Source: a virus. From it: a stretch of 32,210 nt of DNA. Location: IMG/VR virus record IMGVR_UViG_3300034030_000032, positions 1 through 32,210 of that record; one strand, given 5' to 3'. Position 1 is the first letter of the stretch. Every line of letters starts with the position of its first letter. Below, piece by piece: positions 1 through 6,257 of the stretch. The position numbers were made by a program, and so were the translations under genes. The notes beneath the pieces were generated by a model, which did no database searches, had not been told where the DNA came from, and saw only the letters and a program-made list of their open reading frames with translations.

Positions 1-207
1 TTATTCCAGTTCCTGATAAATCGGCTTCCCATCGACGAACCAGTTCTTCCCCGTCTGCGTCTGGATCGTGCCTGTCCAGATTTTTCCCTTGCGCCGACAT
101 TCCACAGATTCGACCAGTTCCCCGCCGATGATCGTTCTGTTCATCGCCGTCAGCATTTTCATCAGCTTCAGCCCGTCAGCTTCGTTCGCTTTGATTTCGA
201 TTGTCAT
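1..207 (-). CDS. hypothetical protein, 68 aa
   Basis: I do not recognise this 68-residue protein. It is a mixed alpha/beta sequence with an N-terminal MTIEIKANEADG stretch, a helix-like KLMKMLTAMN segment and a basic middle (CRRKGKIW). The ATG at 207 follows a GGGGA ribosome site eight or so bases upstream and overlaps the stop of the preceding 51-residue gene as ATGA, which suggests translational coupling. It is the last gene of the leftward run before the window edge and is complete, ending in TAA at base 1. Confidence 0.7.
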   Translation of the reverse strand: MTIEIKANEADGLKLMKMLTAMNRTIIGGELVESVECRRKGKIWTGTIQTQTGKNWFVDGKPIYQELE

Positions 208-359
208 TCGTTCCCCTTCGTAGGTTTGTTTTTCCCGCGCTTGTCCCCCAGACCTTTTCGAGCCTTCGACGCAGGCTTCCCGAACACCCGTTCCCAGTTC
301 GCAGCCAGTTCAGCATCGCTGATGCTCGACGGCCGTCGCTGTGATCCCTTCCCCGCCAT
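204..359 (-). CDS. small basic phage protein, 51 aa
   Basis: This 51-codon gene reads MAGKGSQRRPSSISDAEL at its start and ends KPTKGNE. Small proteins opening with MAGKG(D/S)xxRP and holding a W/Y-x-R-(V/I)-F-G-K core are common in phages, and here the core is NWERVFGK at residues 21-28; their function is not known. The start is well fixed: GGGGGA lies just upstream of the ATG at 359. It sits directly after the HNH-AP2 gene and its TGA overlaps the ATG of the next gene. The protein is very basic and rich in Gly and Lys at its C-terminus. Confidence is high that it is translated and low for any role. Confidence 0.82.
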   Translation of the reverse strand: MAGKGSQRRPSSISDAELAANWERVFGKPASKARKGLGDKRGKNKPTKGNE

Positions 360-369
360 TAGTCCCCCT

Positions 370-855
370 TTAAGCAGCAGCCTTCACGACTGGAAGATTC
401 AGATTCGCGAACGCGCCGAAGTATTCAATCGCCGCGATGTCGTAAGCCTGTGCTGCTGCGATTTCATCAGAGAAGGTGCCCAGATGGACCTTCTTTCCGT
501 GCCGCTTTATCTGCGCTTTCCACTTCTTCGTACGCTTATTGAAGCAGACGCCTTTGAATCGGGATGAAGCTGGTTTTAGTTTTCGCCGATTTCCCTGATT
601 CTGATGACCCGTAGCAATACGAAGATTTTCTTTTCGATTATTCAGGCCGTCGCCGTCCAGATGATCGACCTGAATCTTCGGATCAGTCACGCCCATTATT
701 AGACGATGTAACTTGACGGCCTTCCGATTGATCCGCGTATAAGCGTAGTTTGTGGCAAGGTCGCGGATGACGAACCATTTCAGATCACGCAGCCGATCCC
801 AGTCTTCGTCATCGACGACTGCAACATCGCCGCTGAACAGTTCAATTTGTTTCAT
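370..855 (-). CDS. HNH endonuclease with AP2 DNA-binding domain
   Basis: This 161-residue protein has the layout of phage HNH-AP2 homing-type endonucleases. An HNH motif covers about residues 50-80: His50 in KLHRLI, the catalytic Asp64-His65 pair in QVDHLDGDG, and the NNRKENL segment that ends the metal-binding fold. An AP2/ERF-like DNA-binding domain follows at about residues 97-150, with SRFKGVCFNKRTKKW, a LGTFSDEIAAAQAYD strand-helix unit and the closing IEYFGAFANLN. All key residues are present, so it should nick or cut DNA. The ATG at 855 follows GGGGA. It resembles the gene at 6613-7260 and the degraded relative at 2076-2573. It may be a free-standing mobile gene, as no intron was seen. 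Confidence 0.93.
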   Translation of the reverse strand: MKQIELFSGDVAVVDDEDWDRLRDLKWFVIRDLATNYAYTRINRKAVKLHRLIMGVTDPKIQVDHLDGDGLNNRKENLRIATGHQNQGNRRKLKPASSRFKGVCFNKRTKKWKAQIKRHGKKVHLGTFSDEIAAAQAYDIAAIEYFGAFANLNLPVVKAAA

Positions 856-867
856 TCGATTCCCCGT

Positions 868-1047
868 TCATGCTGCTGCCCCCCTTCGATGTCCTGCGTG
901 AAAGCCGTCGCAGATCAGGCATCGATAGGACACGACGCCGACTTCGCCGATCTTCGTCAGGTGCCTGACGTGCCTGTCCGCCTTTGCCTTCGTCGCGTGC
1001 CTGTGTTTCCTGCGACACGTCGCGAACAGCTTCACGCTGCTTGTCAT
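868..1047 (-). CDS. small putative zinc-binding protein, 59 aa
   Basis: This short gene encodes 59 residues. The protein has CRRKHRH near residue 11 and YRCLICDGFHAGH near residues 44-56, so it offers two or three Cys and several His that could bind one zinc ion in a treble-clef or ribbon-like fold. The sequence between is rich in His, Lys and Arg, which would suit nucleic acid binding. The ATG at 1047 lies close behind a G-rich stretch holding GGGGA, and the TGA is 12 bases before the HNH gene start. The zinc and nucleic acid roles are inferred from composition only. Confidence 0.7.
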   Translation of the reverse strand: MTSSVKLFATCRRKHRHATKAKADRHVRHLTKIGEVGVVSYRCLICDGFHAGHRRGAAA

Positions 1048-1060
1048 CCCCCGTCCCCTG

Positions 1061-1342
1061 TCAGTCTTCCAGCGCCCGCATGATTCGCGCGAACGCGTTC
1101 ATCCCCAGCGGCTGCTTCTTCGTCTGCTCGACGATCTTCTTCCGCTTCTTCCTGACGGCCTTCCGCTTCGCTTTAGATCGCTTCTGCTGCGTCGGACGTT
1201 CGATCCCCAGTATTGCGTCCAGTTCCGTCTGATCGTCCGCATACAGGACGGAAGGCGTGACAGTGATGACGCGACCGTCAGTCAGCGTCAGTTCCATCAG
1301 AATCTGTCCGTCGAGCCGTCGCGATCTGATCAGATCGATCAC
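1061..1342 (-). CDS. hypothetical protein with very basic segment, 93 aa
   Basis: I do not recognise this protein. Its N-terminal half looks like a small beta unit (ILMELTLTDGRVITVTPSVLY), followed by QTELDAILGIERP and then a strongly basic stretch, KRSKAKRKAVRKKRKK, at about residues 54-69, typical of nucleic acid contact. The GTG at 1342 has GGGGA immediately upstream and gives a 65-base overlap with the preceding gene. The next in-frame start, the ATG at 1297, has no visible ribosome site, so the GTG is preferred. The true start remains uncertain; the body of the frame is likely real because its codon use matches its neighbours. Confidence 0.62.
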   Translation of the reverse strand: MIDLIRSRRLDGQILMELTLTDGRVITVTPSVLYADDQTELDAILGIERPTQQKRSKAKRKAVRKKRKKIVEQTKKQPLGMNAFARIMRALED

Positions 1343-1529
1343 GATCCCCGCCTTCCTGCTGCTGATCGCGGATCACTTCGGCCGCGATGTCGAGTCCCTT
1401 CAGGACTTCATCGGCTGCTTGGTTTTCCTGCGCGCTTTTCTTCGCCTGTTCGATCCGATCCAGATCGTCCCCGCCGAAGACTTCCTTCAGCCCGTTCCAG
1501 TCGATCCAGCATTCGCGACGGTCGTTCAT
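1278..1529 (-). CDS. hypothetical acidic protein, 83 aa
   Basis: I do not recognise this 83-residue protein. The first 55 residues look folded and helical (RRECWIDWNGLKEVFGGDDLDRIEQAKKSAQ), while the C-terminal 30 residues are polar and repetitive in Asp, Arg and Gln. That tail is the part that overlaps the following gene in another frame, so its composition may be a by-product of the overlap. The ATG at 1529 forms an ATGA overlap with the stop of the 66-residue gene upstream and has GGAAG as ribosome site. Confidence 0.68.
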   Translation of the reverse strand: MNDRRECWIDWNGLKEVFGGDDLDRIEQAKKSAQENQAADEVLKGLDIAAEVIRDQQQEGGDRDRSDQIATARRTDSDGTDAD

Positions 1530-1726
1530 GCTGCTTCCTTCGGCCGTGCCTGTCCGACTTCGCCTTCTTTCAGGTTCAGGCTGCGAACGTGATTCAGGTC
1601 AGCGACCAGTTCGTTCTTCTTCTTTTCGAGTTCTGCGAACTGCTGTTGAAGAAGCGACTGCTGTTCAATCACGTCGAACAGCGCCAGCTTCAGATCGATT
1701 TCAGTTCCGTAAGTCACTTGCGACAT
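1526..1726 (-). CDS. small coiled-coil protein, 66 aa
   Basis: This 66-residue protein begins MSQVTYGTEIDLKLAL and then carries a long helix-forming stretch, residues about 20-52, with the heptad-like run QSLLQQQFAELEKKKNELVA. It is probably a small coiled-coil protein; such proteins are common in phage early regions as adaptors or inhibitors, but no family is recognised. The ATG at 1726 follows GGGGA and overlaps the previous stop, and its own stop overlaps the next ATG, so the three genes form a tightly coupled set. Confidence 0.78.
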   Translation of the reverse strand: MSQVTYGTEIDLKLALFDVIEQQSLLQQQFAELEKKKNELVADLNHVRSLNLKEGEVGQARPKEAA

Positions 1727-2079
1727 CAGCGTTCCCCTTCGTTGTTTAAGTCGTCCAGCGTCAGATCGACCTGACGCAGTGTGTATGTTTTCCGCTTCCC
1801 CTTCGCCCCAGTCTTCCCCCAGCCGAAGACGCTGAACTTCCCCCCAGCCTTCAGCCAGACCTTCAGTCGTTCTTCGGCCTTCGCCTTCGCGATCCGTGCT
1901 GACACGTTCGATCTGGATGTCGCCTGAATCCCGATGATCCCGTCATCCCCGACAGCGATCAGATCGATGATCCCGAACAGGTCGTGACGCTTCCGCGTGA
2001 AGCTGTTGAATCTTTCGACGACATCGGCCGTCAGTCCCTGTTCGCGAAGATGCTTCAGGCTGCGTGCTGTCGGCGTCAC
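1726..2079 (-). CDS. VRR-NUC / Holliday-junction-resolvase-like PD-(D/E)XK protein
   Basis: The 117-residue protein matches the layout of small phage PD-(D/E)XK nuclease-like proteins. It has an N-terminal helix (RSLKHLREQGLTADVVERFN), then the core KRHDLFGIIDLIAVGDDGIIGIQATS at about residues 30-55. The Asp of HDLFG and of IIDL fit the first acidic motif and IQATS sits where (D/E)xK or QxTS is found; the QxTS form is seen in related phage proteins and may still bind metal. A basic tail (TGAKGKRKTY) follows. The start is GTG at 2079 with GGGGGAAGAA just before it, overlapping the upstream stop as GTGA. It would act in DNA repair, recombination or junction cutting; the activity is inferred. 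Confidence 0.8.
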   Translation of the reverse strand: MTPTARSLKHLREQGLTADVVERFNSFTRKRHDLFGIIDLIAVGDDGIIGIQATSRSNVSARIAKAKAEERLKVWLKAGGKFSVFGWGKTGAKGKRKTYTLRQVDLTLDDLNNEGER

Positions 2080-2573
2080 TTCTTCCCCCGCTTCGCCTTC
2101 GCGATCCGCTGGTCATCCGCGATCTTCCACGCGTTCAGCGCTTTGTCCCGATCCTGAAAGCGTCCCAGATAAACCTTCCGCCCGTCGTCGAACAGGTAAG
2201 CGCGATAGCCGTCCTGCTGCCTGCTGATGTAGCACGATCCGTCAGGCTTCAGCGTCAGCTTCTTCCCCCGCTTCATCGTGACCAGATTCGAACGCCTGAC
2301 ATCCAGCGTGTCGCCGTTCTGATAGCTGATCTGCGTCTTCGTCGGATCAGTCTTCAGGATGAAGTGTGCGAGCGCTTCGCCTTCAGTGTTGAAGCCGTAG
2401 AAGTAGCCGCCCCGAGCCGAATTGATTCGCCAGACTTCCCGGTTCAGCCGCTGGAAGTCAGCAGCGTCGAAGGTCACGACGACAGGCGTCCCGTCCCTGC
2501 GAACGACCGTCAGCTTCCCGACGTTCCCTTTGACTGTGTACTGATTACGCGCTGCGATGATCTGTTCGTTCAT
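2076..2573 (-). CDS. HNH-AP2-like protein with degraded catalytic site
   Basis: This 165-residue protein lines up with the two HNH-AP2 endonucleases in the window but has lost the catalytic pair. His70 (AHFIL) matches the LHRFIL position. The segment QISYQNGDTLDVRRSNL at residues 81-97 matches VDHANGDGLDNRRSNL in the 215-residue copy, with Ser83-Tyr84 in place of Asp-His. The C-terminal AP2-like unit remains (CYISRQQDGYRAYLF, then VYLGRFQDRDKALNAW). It is therefore likely a DNA-binding protein that no longer cuts, or a decaying gene; the intact frame and the GGGGGA site before ATG 2573 argue for continued use. Confidence 0.82.
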   Translation of the reverse strand: MNEQIIAARNQYTVKGNVGKLTVVRRDGTPVVVTFDAADFQRLNREVWRINSARGGYFYGFNTEGEALAHFILKTDPTKTQISYQNGDTLDVRRSNLVTMKRGKKLTLKPDGSCYISRQQDGYRAYLFDDGRKVYLGRFQDRDKALNAWKIADDQRIAKAKRGKK

Positions 2574-2685
2574 CCCCGTCCCCCTTTGCGGCCTTCACTG
2601 CTTCAGCGACTTCCTTCTTCACGTCCAGTGCAACAGCCAGCCCGAGCAGCAGACCGAACGCGATCCCCGATAAGAATGACATCAT
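2545..2685 (-). CDS. tiny single-pass membrane protein, 46 aa
   Basis: This 46-codon gene is unusually small. It starts MMSFLSGIAFGLLLGLAVAL, a clean hydrophobic segment of about 18 residues, and continues with a charged helix (DVKKEVAEAVKAAKGDGDER). It is expected to sit in the host inner membrane with a short cytoplasmic tail. GGGGGACAA precedes the ATG at 2685, so the start is strong. The ATG overlaps the TGA of the Clp N-domain gene, so the two are made together. It overlaps the following gene by 29 bases. Its function is unknown; an accessory to the Clp N-domain protein is possible. Confidence 0.78.
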   Translation of the reverse strand: MMSFLSGIAFGLLLGLAVALDVKKEVAEAVKAAKGDGDERTDHRSA

Positions 2686-3071
2686 TTGTCCCCCGGCTGC
2701 GTCGTCGGCTTGAATGTCCCCGTCAGCTTCAATCCGTTTTCCAGCGTGATCGTGACTGTCTGTTCCGTCAGCTTCGGTTCCAGCAGGTCCAGAACATCCT
2801 TCACGCTGATTCCCTTTTCCCCGAGCATTGTTGCAGCGCGACCGCTGCCTTCCTTCAGCATCCCGAGCAGCAGATGTTCAGTCCCGATCCAGTTGTGTCC
2901 CATCTGTTCGGCCGTTTGCTTCGCCAGTGCGACAGCCTTCCGCGCCCGATCCGTGAACCGTTCGAACGTCGGCTTCGATAGCATCTTCTGCGATTCGGCA
3001 ATGGCGAACAGATGCTTCAGTTCGTTCTTCCACGCGTCAATTTTCTTCTTGTCGTCTTCGTTCATTTTCAT
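2682..3071 (-). CDS. orphan Clp N-terminal domain protein
   Basis: The 129-residue protein contains a Clp N-domain repeat at about residues 36-98: FERFTDRARKAVALAKQTAEQMGHNWIG..., then TEHLLLGMLKEGSGRAA and MLGEKGISVKDVLDLL. This is the signature of the N-domain of ClpA/ClpB/ClpC, which binds adaptors and substrates. The AAA+ modules that normally follow are missing, and the protein ends with about 30 unrelated residues rich in beta-formers (TVTITLENGLKLTGTF). Residues 1-35 form a charged helix. It could act as a decoy or adaptor for host Clp machinery, which is inference. The ATG at 3071 overlaps the upstream stop, and its stop overlaps the start of a tiny membrane protein. Confidence 0.9.
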   Translation of the reverse strand: MKMNEDDKKKIDAWKNELKHLFAIAESQKMLSKPTFERFTDRARKAVALAKQTAEQMGHNWIGTEHLLLGMLKEGSGRAATMLGEKGISVKDVLDLLEPKLTEQTVTITLENGLKLTGTFKPTTQPGDK

Positions 3072-3493
3072 TTTCCTTCGACTGTGACAGTCGCTGTGAT
3101 TTTCATAATGCGAGCCAGATGAAGAACGTCGGATCGCGTCAGCGGTCCAGCGATCTTCAGCGTGACTGCTGCCTGCGACTGATCAGGTAGGCCGTGAAGC
3201 AGTTCGCGGCTGCTGATGGTCAGCGGATCGTCCCCTGATTCCCGAGCAGGATGAAGCTGATCTTCCCCCATCCAGCCGACATCCCGTTCTTCTTCCCTGA
3301 CAATGTTTTCGATGAACAGCTTTTGTCTGTTGATCGCTGGTGTGCCTTGTTTGTTTCGCATGGTGTCCAGTTCCCGCCTGATTTCCTGACGCTGACTGTA
3401 TTCAGCGATCAGCTTCTTCATCTCGCCCTTCGACACGCCGATCAGACGTGTCGCCTTCTTCTTCTTCAGCTTCTTCTGTTCTTCAGCGGTCAT
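3068..3493 (-). CDS. hypothetical protein, 141 aa
   Basis: I do not recognise this 141-residue protein. The N-terminal third is lysine-rich and helical (EEQKKLKKKKATRLIGVSKGEMKKLIAEY), the middle (RNKQGTPAINRQKLFIENIVREEERDVGW) is mixed, and the C-terminal 35 residues look like a small beta/alpha unit (AAVTLKIAGPLTRSDVLHLARIMKITATVTV). GGAAG precedes the ATG at 3493. The 46-base gap to the primase gene holds only a small hairpin around the primase stop. It may be part of the replication operon, because it follows the primase directly and is coupled to the Clp N-domain gene. Confidence 0.75.
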   Translation of the reverse strand: MTAEEQKKLKKKKATRLIGVSKGEMKKLIAEYSQRQEIRRELDTMRNKQGTPAINRQKLFIENIVREEERDVGWMGEDQLHPARESGDDPLTISSRELLHGLPDQSQAAVTLKIAGPLTRSDVLHLARIMKITATVTVEGK

Positions 3494-3539
3494 GCGAATC
3501 TTCCTTCTATTTTCTTTTCGACCTGATCGGATTTTCTGA

Positions 3540-5051
3540 TCAGGCTGCGACGGCTTCGAACGACAGGGATCGAAGGCGCTGACGTTGTTTGTGTTCGTTG
3601 TAGATGCTGATCCATTTCTGCTTCAGGTCAGGGAAGGCGTCCCCCGGTCCGATCAGGCGCGGCTTCCCCTTGCCGATCTTCCGCCCCGAGTGATCCAGCG
3701 ACGGCCGCTGGAAGTCTTCATAGATGGTCAGGAAGCCGTGACGGACAGCGATGTCGAGCAGGCGCTTATAGGTGCTGTTGTTCAGCGTCCAGTCGATCAG
3801 CCCCTTCGCCTTCATCGCGCGGCTGTTGCGGATGGTCACGTCACGCGCAGCCCGTGCGAACCATTCGTCAGAGTTCTTCACGAAGAAGGCGTCCTGAAGT
3901 TTGATGCTGATGAAGTCGGACAGTCTGCGATGGTTCAGCAGTTCCCGTCGGTTCCAGTCGAAGTCAGCGGCTGGGACAGCCTGTTCGATCTGCTTCAGAT
4001 GTTCGTCCCGTTGGAAGGTGCCCTGATGCTTCTGCGCGGGAATGAACGTCTTCAGTCTCTTCGTCAGCAGTTTCGCGAGCAGCTTCCGTCGGTTCCGTCG
4101 ATCAGCTTCTGTGTCGCCGTCGGTGGATGGATTCCAGTTCGTCAGGTAGTCATCCAGAACGTCGTCCACAGACGCCGTTCCGTTCGTCCGCTGAAGCATC
4201 TGATCGACACAGCGATACTTCTTCGTCAGAGCGTCCCCAGATCGCTTCAGGTCATCGGGATCGCCCTTAGTCTTCCCCTGTGTCCCTTCATCCCCAGAAG
4301 TCCCCCTATGGATCAAGGCTATATGTGTATGACAATACTCTTTTGAAGGTAAAAACTGATCAGGAAGCAGGACTGGAAGACTGGAAAGCCGATCCAGATC
4401 AGCCTGTCCGTTGTCGAGATACGGAAGCCGAAGACAGTCCCCACGCCGACGAAGCGTCCAGACCTTCTTCCCCTGATCCCAGTCCCAGACTGACGGAAGG
4501 CCGTAGAAGACATTGTCGAACTTCACGCCGAACCGTTCGAAGGCTTCATCTGACCTGATCCGATCAGCCAGCAGATGAACACGATCACAGAAGGCTGATC
4601 GCGGGATGTTCCCCACCCGAGCGAAGAAGTAGACGTGACGGCCTTTGCCACCAGTCGAAGCTTCGATCAGCGTGTTCCCCTTCAGATAGGTCCGTGACAG
4701 GTAGTCTGCTGCGCCTGCTGCGTCCCCGGTGCCGTGTTTGTCGTCGATGTCAGCCAGCATCAGAAGCGTCTTCTTCCGATCATCGTTCGTGATCCAGATC
4801 GTCTTCTGTCCCTGCTGGACCAGATGCGCAGCGAAGGCGTCATAGGTAGGCGCGTGACGCGAGCGATAGACACGAACCGTGCGGCCGTTCTGGAACATCT
4901 CGACGAACGGTCCGCCTTCATTCCGAAGCCGTTCCAGTTCGTAGTCATCGAACCGATAGCGCCCGCCGTTGTCCCCGATATAGGTGACATCCAGCAGATC
5001 GCTGACCTTCGTCAGTGTCGCTTTGAATTGCTTTATGAATTTGTTGTCCAT
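3540..5051 (-). CDS. archaeo-eukaryotic-type primase (AEP superfamily)
   Basis: This 503-residue protein has the three marks of an AEP/PrimPol catalytic domain in order: a DxD motif in LLMLADIDDKHG (Asp101, Asp103), an STGGKGRHVYFF segment with His139, and the R-L-P signature in DCLRLPYLDNG (residues 206-214), with VKFDNVFYG as the likely third acidic strand near Asp179. It should make primers, and perhaps extend them, for phage replication. Residues after about 260 are helical and charged, and no Walker A motif is visible, so there is no fused helicase. A notably AT-rich patch lies in the coding region at about 4315-4375. The ATG at 5051 follows GGGGGA, about 40 bases downstream of a terminator-like hairpin. 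Confidence 0.85.
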   Translation of the reverse strand: MDNKFIKQFKATLTKVSDLLDVTYIGDNGGRYRFDDYELERLRNEGGPFVEMFQNGRTVRVYRSRHAPTYDAFAAHLVQQGQKTIWITNDDRKKTLLMLADIDDKHGTGDAAGAADYLSRTYLKGNTLIEASTGGKGRHVYFFARVGNIPRSAFCDRVHLLADRIRSDEAFERFGVKFDNVFYGLPSVWDWDQGKKVWTLRRRGDCLRLPYLDNGQADLDRLSSLPVLLPDQFLPSKEYCHTHIALIHRGTSGDEGTQGKTKGDPDDLKRSGDALTKKYRCVDQMLQRTNGTASVDDVLDDYLTNWNPSTDGDTEADRRNRRKLLAKLLTKRLKTFIPAQKHQGTFQRDEHLKQIEQAVPAADFDWNRRELLNHRRLSDFISIKLQDAFFVKNSDEWFARAARDVTIRNSRAMKAKGLIDWTLNNSTYKRLLDIAVRHGFLTIYEDFQRPSLDHSGRKIGKGKPRLIGPGDAFPDLKQKWISIYNEHKQRQRLRSLSFEAVAA

Positions 5052-5091
5052 CGATCCCCCTTCACAGGAATGACTTCACGTTGAAATAAGA

Positions 5092-5126
5092 AGACGCGAC
5101 CAGCAGTGAAGGTGCTGATCGCGTCT
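5092..5126 (-). terminator. rho-independent terminator or attenuator before the primase gene
   Basis: Arms at 5092-5105 and 5113-5126 pair over 14 positions with one mismatch (AGACGCGA, then CAGCA, against TGCTG and TCGCGTCT) around a seven-base loop. Read leftwards the hairpin is followed by TCTTATTT, the T-rich stretch expected of an intrinsic terminator. It stands about 40 bases before the primase ATG, so it may work as an attenuator rather than as an operon end. Confidence 0.6.
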
Positions 5127-5155
5127 GAGATACACAGACAGCGTGATCGCGTCTG
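5116..5155. repeat. 12-base direct repeat pair
   Basis: TGATCGCGTCTG occurs at 5116-5127 and again at 5144-5155. The first copy forms the right arm of the terminator-like hairpin, and the second can form its own weaker hairpin with CAGAC at 5136-5140. The pair could provide alternative RNA structures or two protein-binding sites; both ideas are inference. Confidence 0.55.
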
Positions 5156-5275
5156 TCAGATAGGTTCGTTCGGTTCCAGCCCCTTCACGGCCGTCATCTG
5201 TGTTCTTCCGAACCAGACGATCCCGATCCTTCCTGTATCGCCACAAAATGACGAACAGGTTCAGCAGGTCACAAC

Positions 5276-5782
5276 TTATCCCCCGTTCAGCTTCTTCATC
5301 ATCAGTTCGAATTCGTCGTGAATTCCTTCGGTCACTTTCGCCTTCGCAGGTGCGGCCGTCGAGCTTCGGCCCTGTAGAGCTTCAGCAGGTGCCGAGCGTC
5401 CTGATAGCTGGAACATGAACTTCGTGAAGTCCAGTTCCGACATCCGCTGATGTTCGCTGACGATCTGACACGCGATCCCGTTCACAGGCGTCACAGCGAA
5501 CCAGATCGGATCAGCCGAGTAATAGACGACGAAGAACGGAAGCTTCGCCCGATCTGCCAGCCGACGCTGACATTCGATGTTCGCTTCACTGGTCGCGTGA
5601 ACGTGACCTTCAGCCCGTGCCTGCTTCCAGTCGATGATCGCGACCGGTTCCTTCTGGTCATAGGTCACGCCTATGAAGTCCAGATCGACGAACGGACAGT
5701 CTTTCAGTGTCCTGATCCAGCCGCTGATCCATTGATCGCGCCAGCCGCTGCGTTCGTCCTGTCCCCCTTTAAGTGTGTTCAT
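5276..5782 (-). CDS. PD-(D/E)XK nuclease-like protein
   Basis: The 168-residue protein has a PD-(D/E)XK-type core: CPFVDLDFIGVTYDQKEPVAIIDWKQ, with Asp33 and Asp35 as candidate first acidic residues and Asp51-Trp-Lys53 as the (D/E)xK motif. A helix with SEANIECQRRLADRAKLPFFVVYYS follows, as in Cas4/RecB-like or restriction-like folds. The C-terminal 50 residues are low-complexity (SAPAEALQGRSSTAAPAKAK). It probably cuts or trims DNA during recombination, repair or host DNA breakdown. The ATG at 5782 follows GGGGGA and overlaps the stop of the gene before it. Confidence 0.72.
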   Translation of the reverse strand: MNTLKGGQDERSGWRDQWISGWIRTLKDCPFVDLDFIGVTYDQKEPVAIIDWKQARAEGHVHATSEANIECQRRLADRAKLPFFVVYYSADPIWFAVTPVNGIACQIVSEHQRMSELDFTKFMFQLSGRSAPAEALQGRSSTAAPAKAKVTEGIHDEFELMMKKLNGG

Positions 5783-5988
5783 CGCTGATCCCCCAGATGA
5801 CGGACGACATCTTCGACGGCCTTTTCAGCCGAGTAGCTTCCGCGATTGATCCAGCCCGACAGGATCGCTGATCCCGTGAAGCGATTCGGATTCCCCACGA
5901 CTTCAACTGATAGGCTGTAAACCATCAGATGAAGGCCGCGATCACGCAGCATCCCGCGAACCATTTCCGTTCGTTCCTGTTTGTTCAT
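5779..5988 (-). CDS. hypothetical protein, 69 aa; paralogue of the next gene upstream
   Basis: The function is not recognised. The C-terminal part, LSGWINRGSYSAEKAVEDVV with RHLGDQR at the end, matches the end of the 90-residue protein encoded just upstream (RGWIERGRYSAEAAVGEVV, FHLGDQR), so the two arose by tandem duplication. The conserved unit is about 65 residues, a helix, a beta hairpin and a helix. Both stop codons lie in the next gene's start (ATGA), and both starts follow GGGGGA. This copy lacks the lysine-rich N-terminus of its neighbour. Confidence 0.8.
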   Translation of the reverse strand: MNKQERTEMVRGMLRDRGLHLMVYSLSVEVVGNPNRFTGSAILSGWINRGSYSAEKAVEDVVRHLGDQR

Positions 5989-6257
5989 CGCTGGTCCCCC
6001 AGATGGAAGCGAACGACTTCGCCGACGGCTGCTTCTGCGCTGTAGCGCCCGCGTTCGATCCAGCCGCGAAGCTTCCCGCTGACGATCACGGCATGTCGAT
6101 CCACGGTCCGCGCGACAGGATCGTTCCCGAGCAGCAGAAGATAGCCTTCTGCGAGCAGTAGCGCCCGAGCATCAGCGATCCGCTGCTTCTTCGGCTTTAG
6201 CTTCTTCGGTTTCTTCATCATTTCCGCGATTCCCTTCCAGTCGTGCCTGTGTTTCAT
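5985..6257 (-). CDS. hypothetical protein, 90 aa; paralogue of its downstream neighbour
   Basis: The function is not recognised. The chosen ATG at 6257 follows GGGGGA and gives a protein that starts MKHRHDWKGIAEMM, whereas the frame is open upstream to 6326 without a ribosome site. The N-terminus is strongly basic (KKPKKLKPKKQR), and residues 27-90 match the 69-residue protein encoded next, including the shared ending HLGDQR. The basic extension suggests contact with nucleic acid. A long inverted repeat lies just upstream, at 6292-6367. Confidence 0.8.
   Translation of the reverse strand: MKHRHDWKGIAEMMKKPKKLKPKKQRIADARALLLAEGYLLLLGNDPVARTVDRHAVIVSGKLRGWIERGRYSAEAAVGEVVRFHLGDQR

Larger units (their letters stand above)
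5052..5275 (-). promoter_or_regulatory. leader and control region upstream of the primase gene
   Basis: I see no gene in these 224 bases. They hold the GGGGGA ribosome site of the primase, a strong hairpin followed by a T-rich stretch on the minus strand, and two direct copies of TGATCGCGTCTG that partly overlap it. No convincing sigma-70-type promoter was found. The arrangement suggests that expression of the primase is governed here, by termination or attenuation. Confidence 0.5.

Noticed and set aside
2064-2981. Long plus-strand open frames opposite the early genes
   Set aside because: They are antisense shadows created by the heavy use of GAA, GAC and CTG codons. No ribosome site precedes them, and the minus-strand genes are continuous and coupled.
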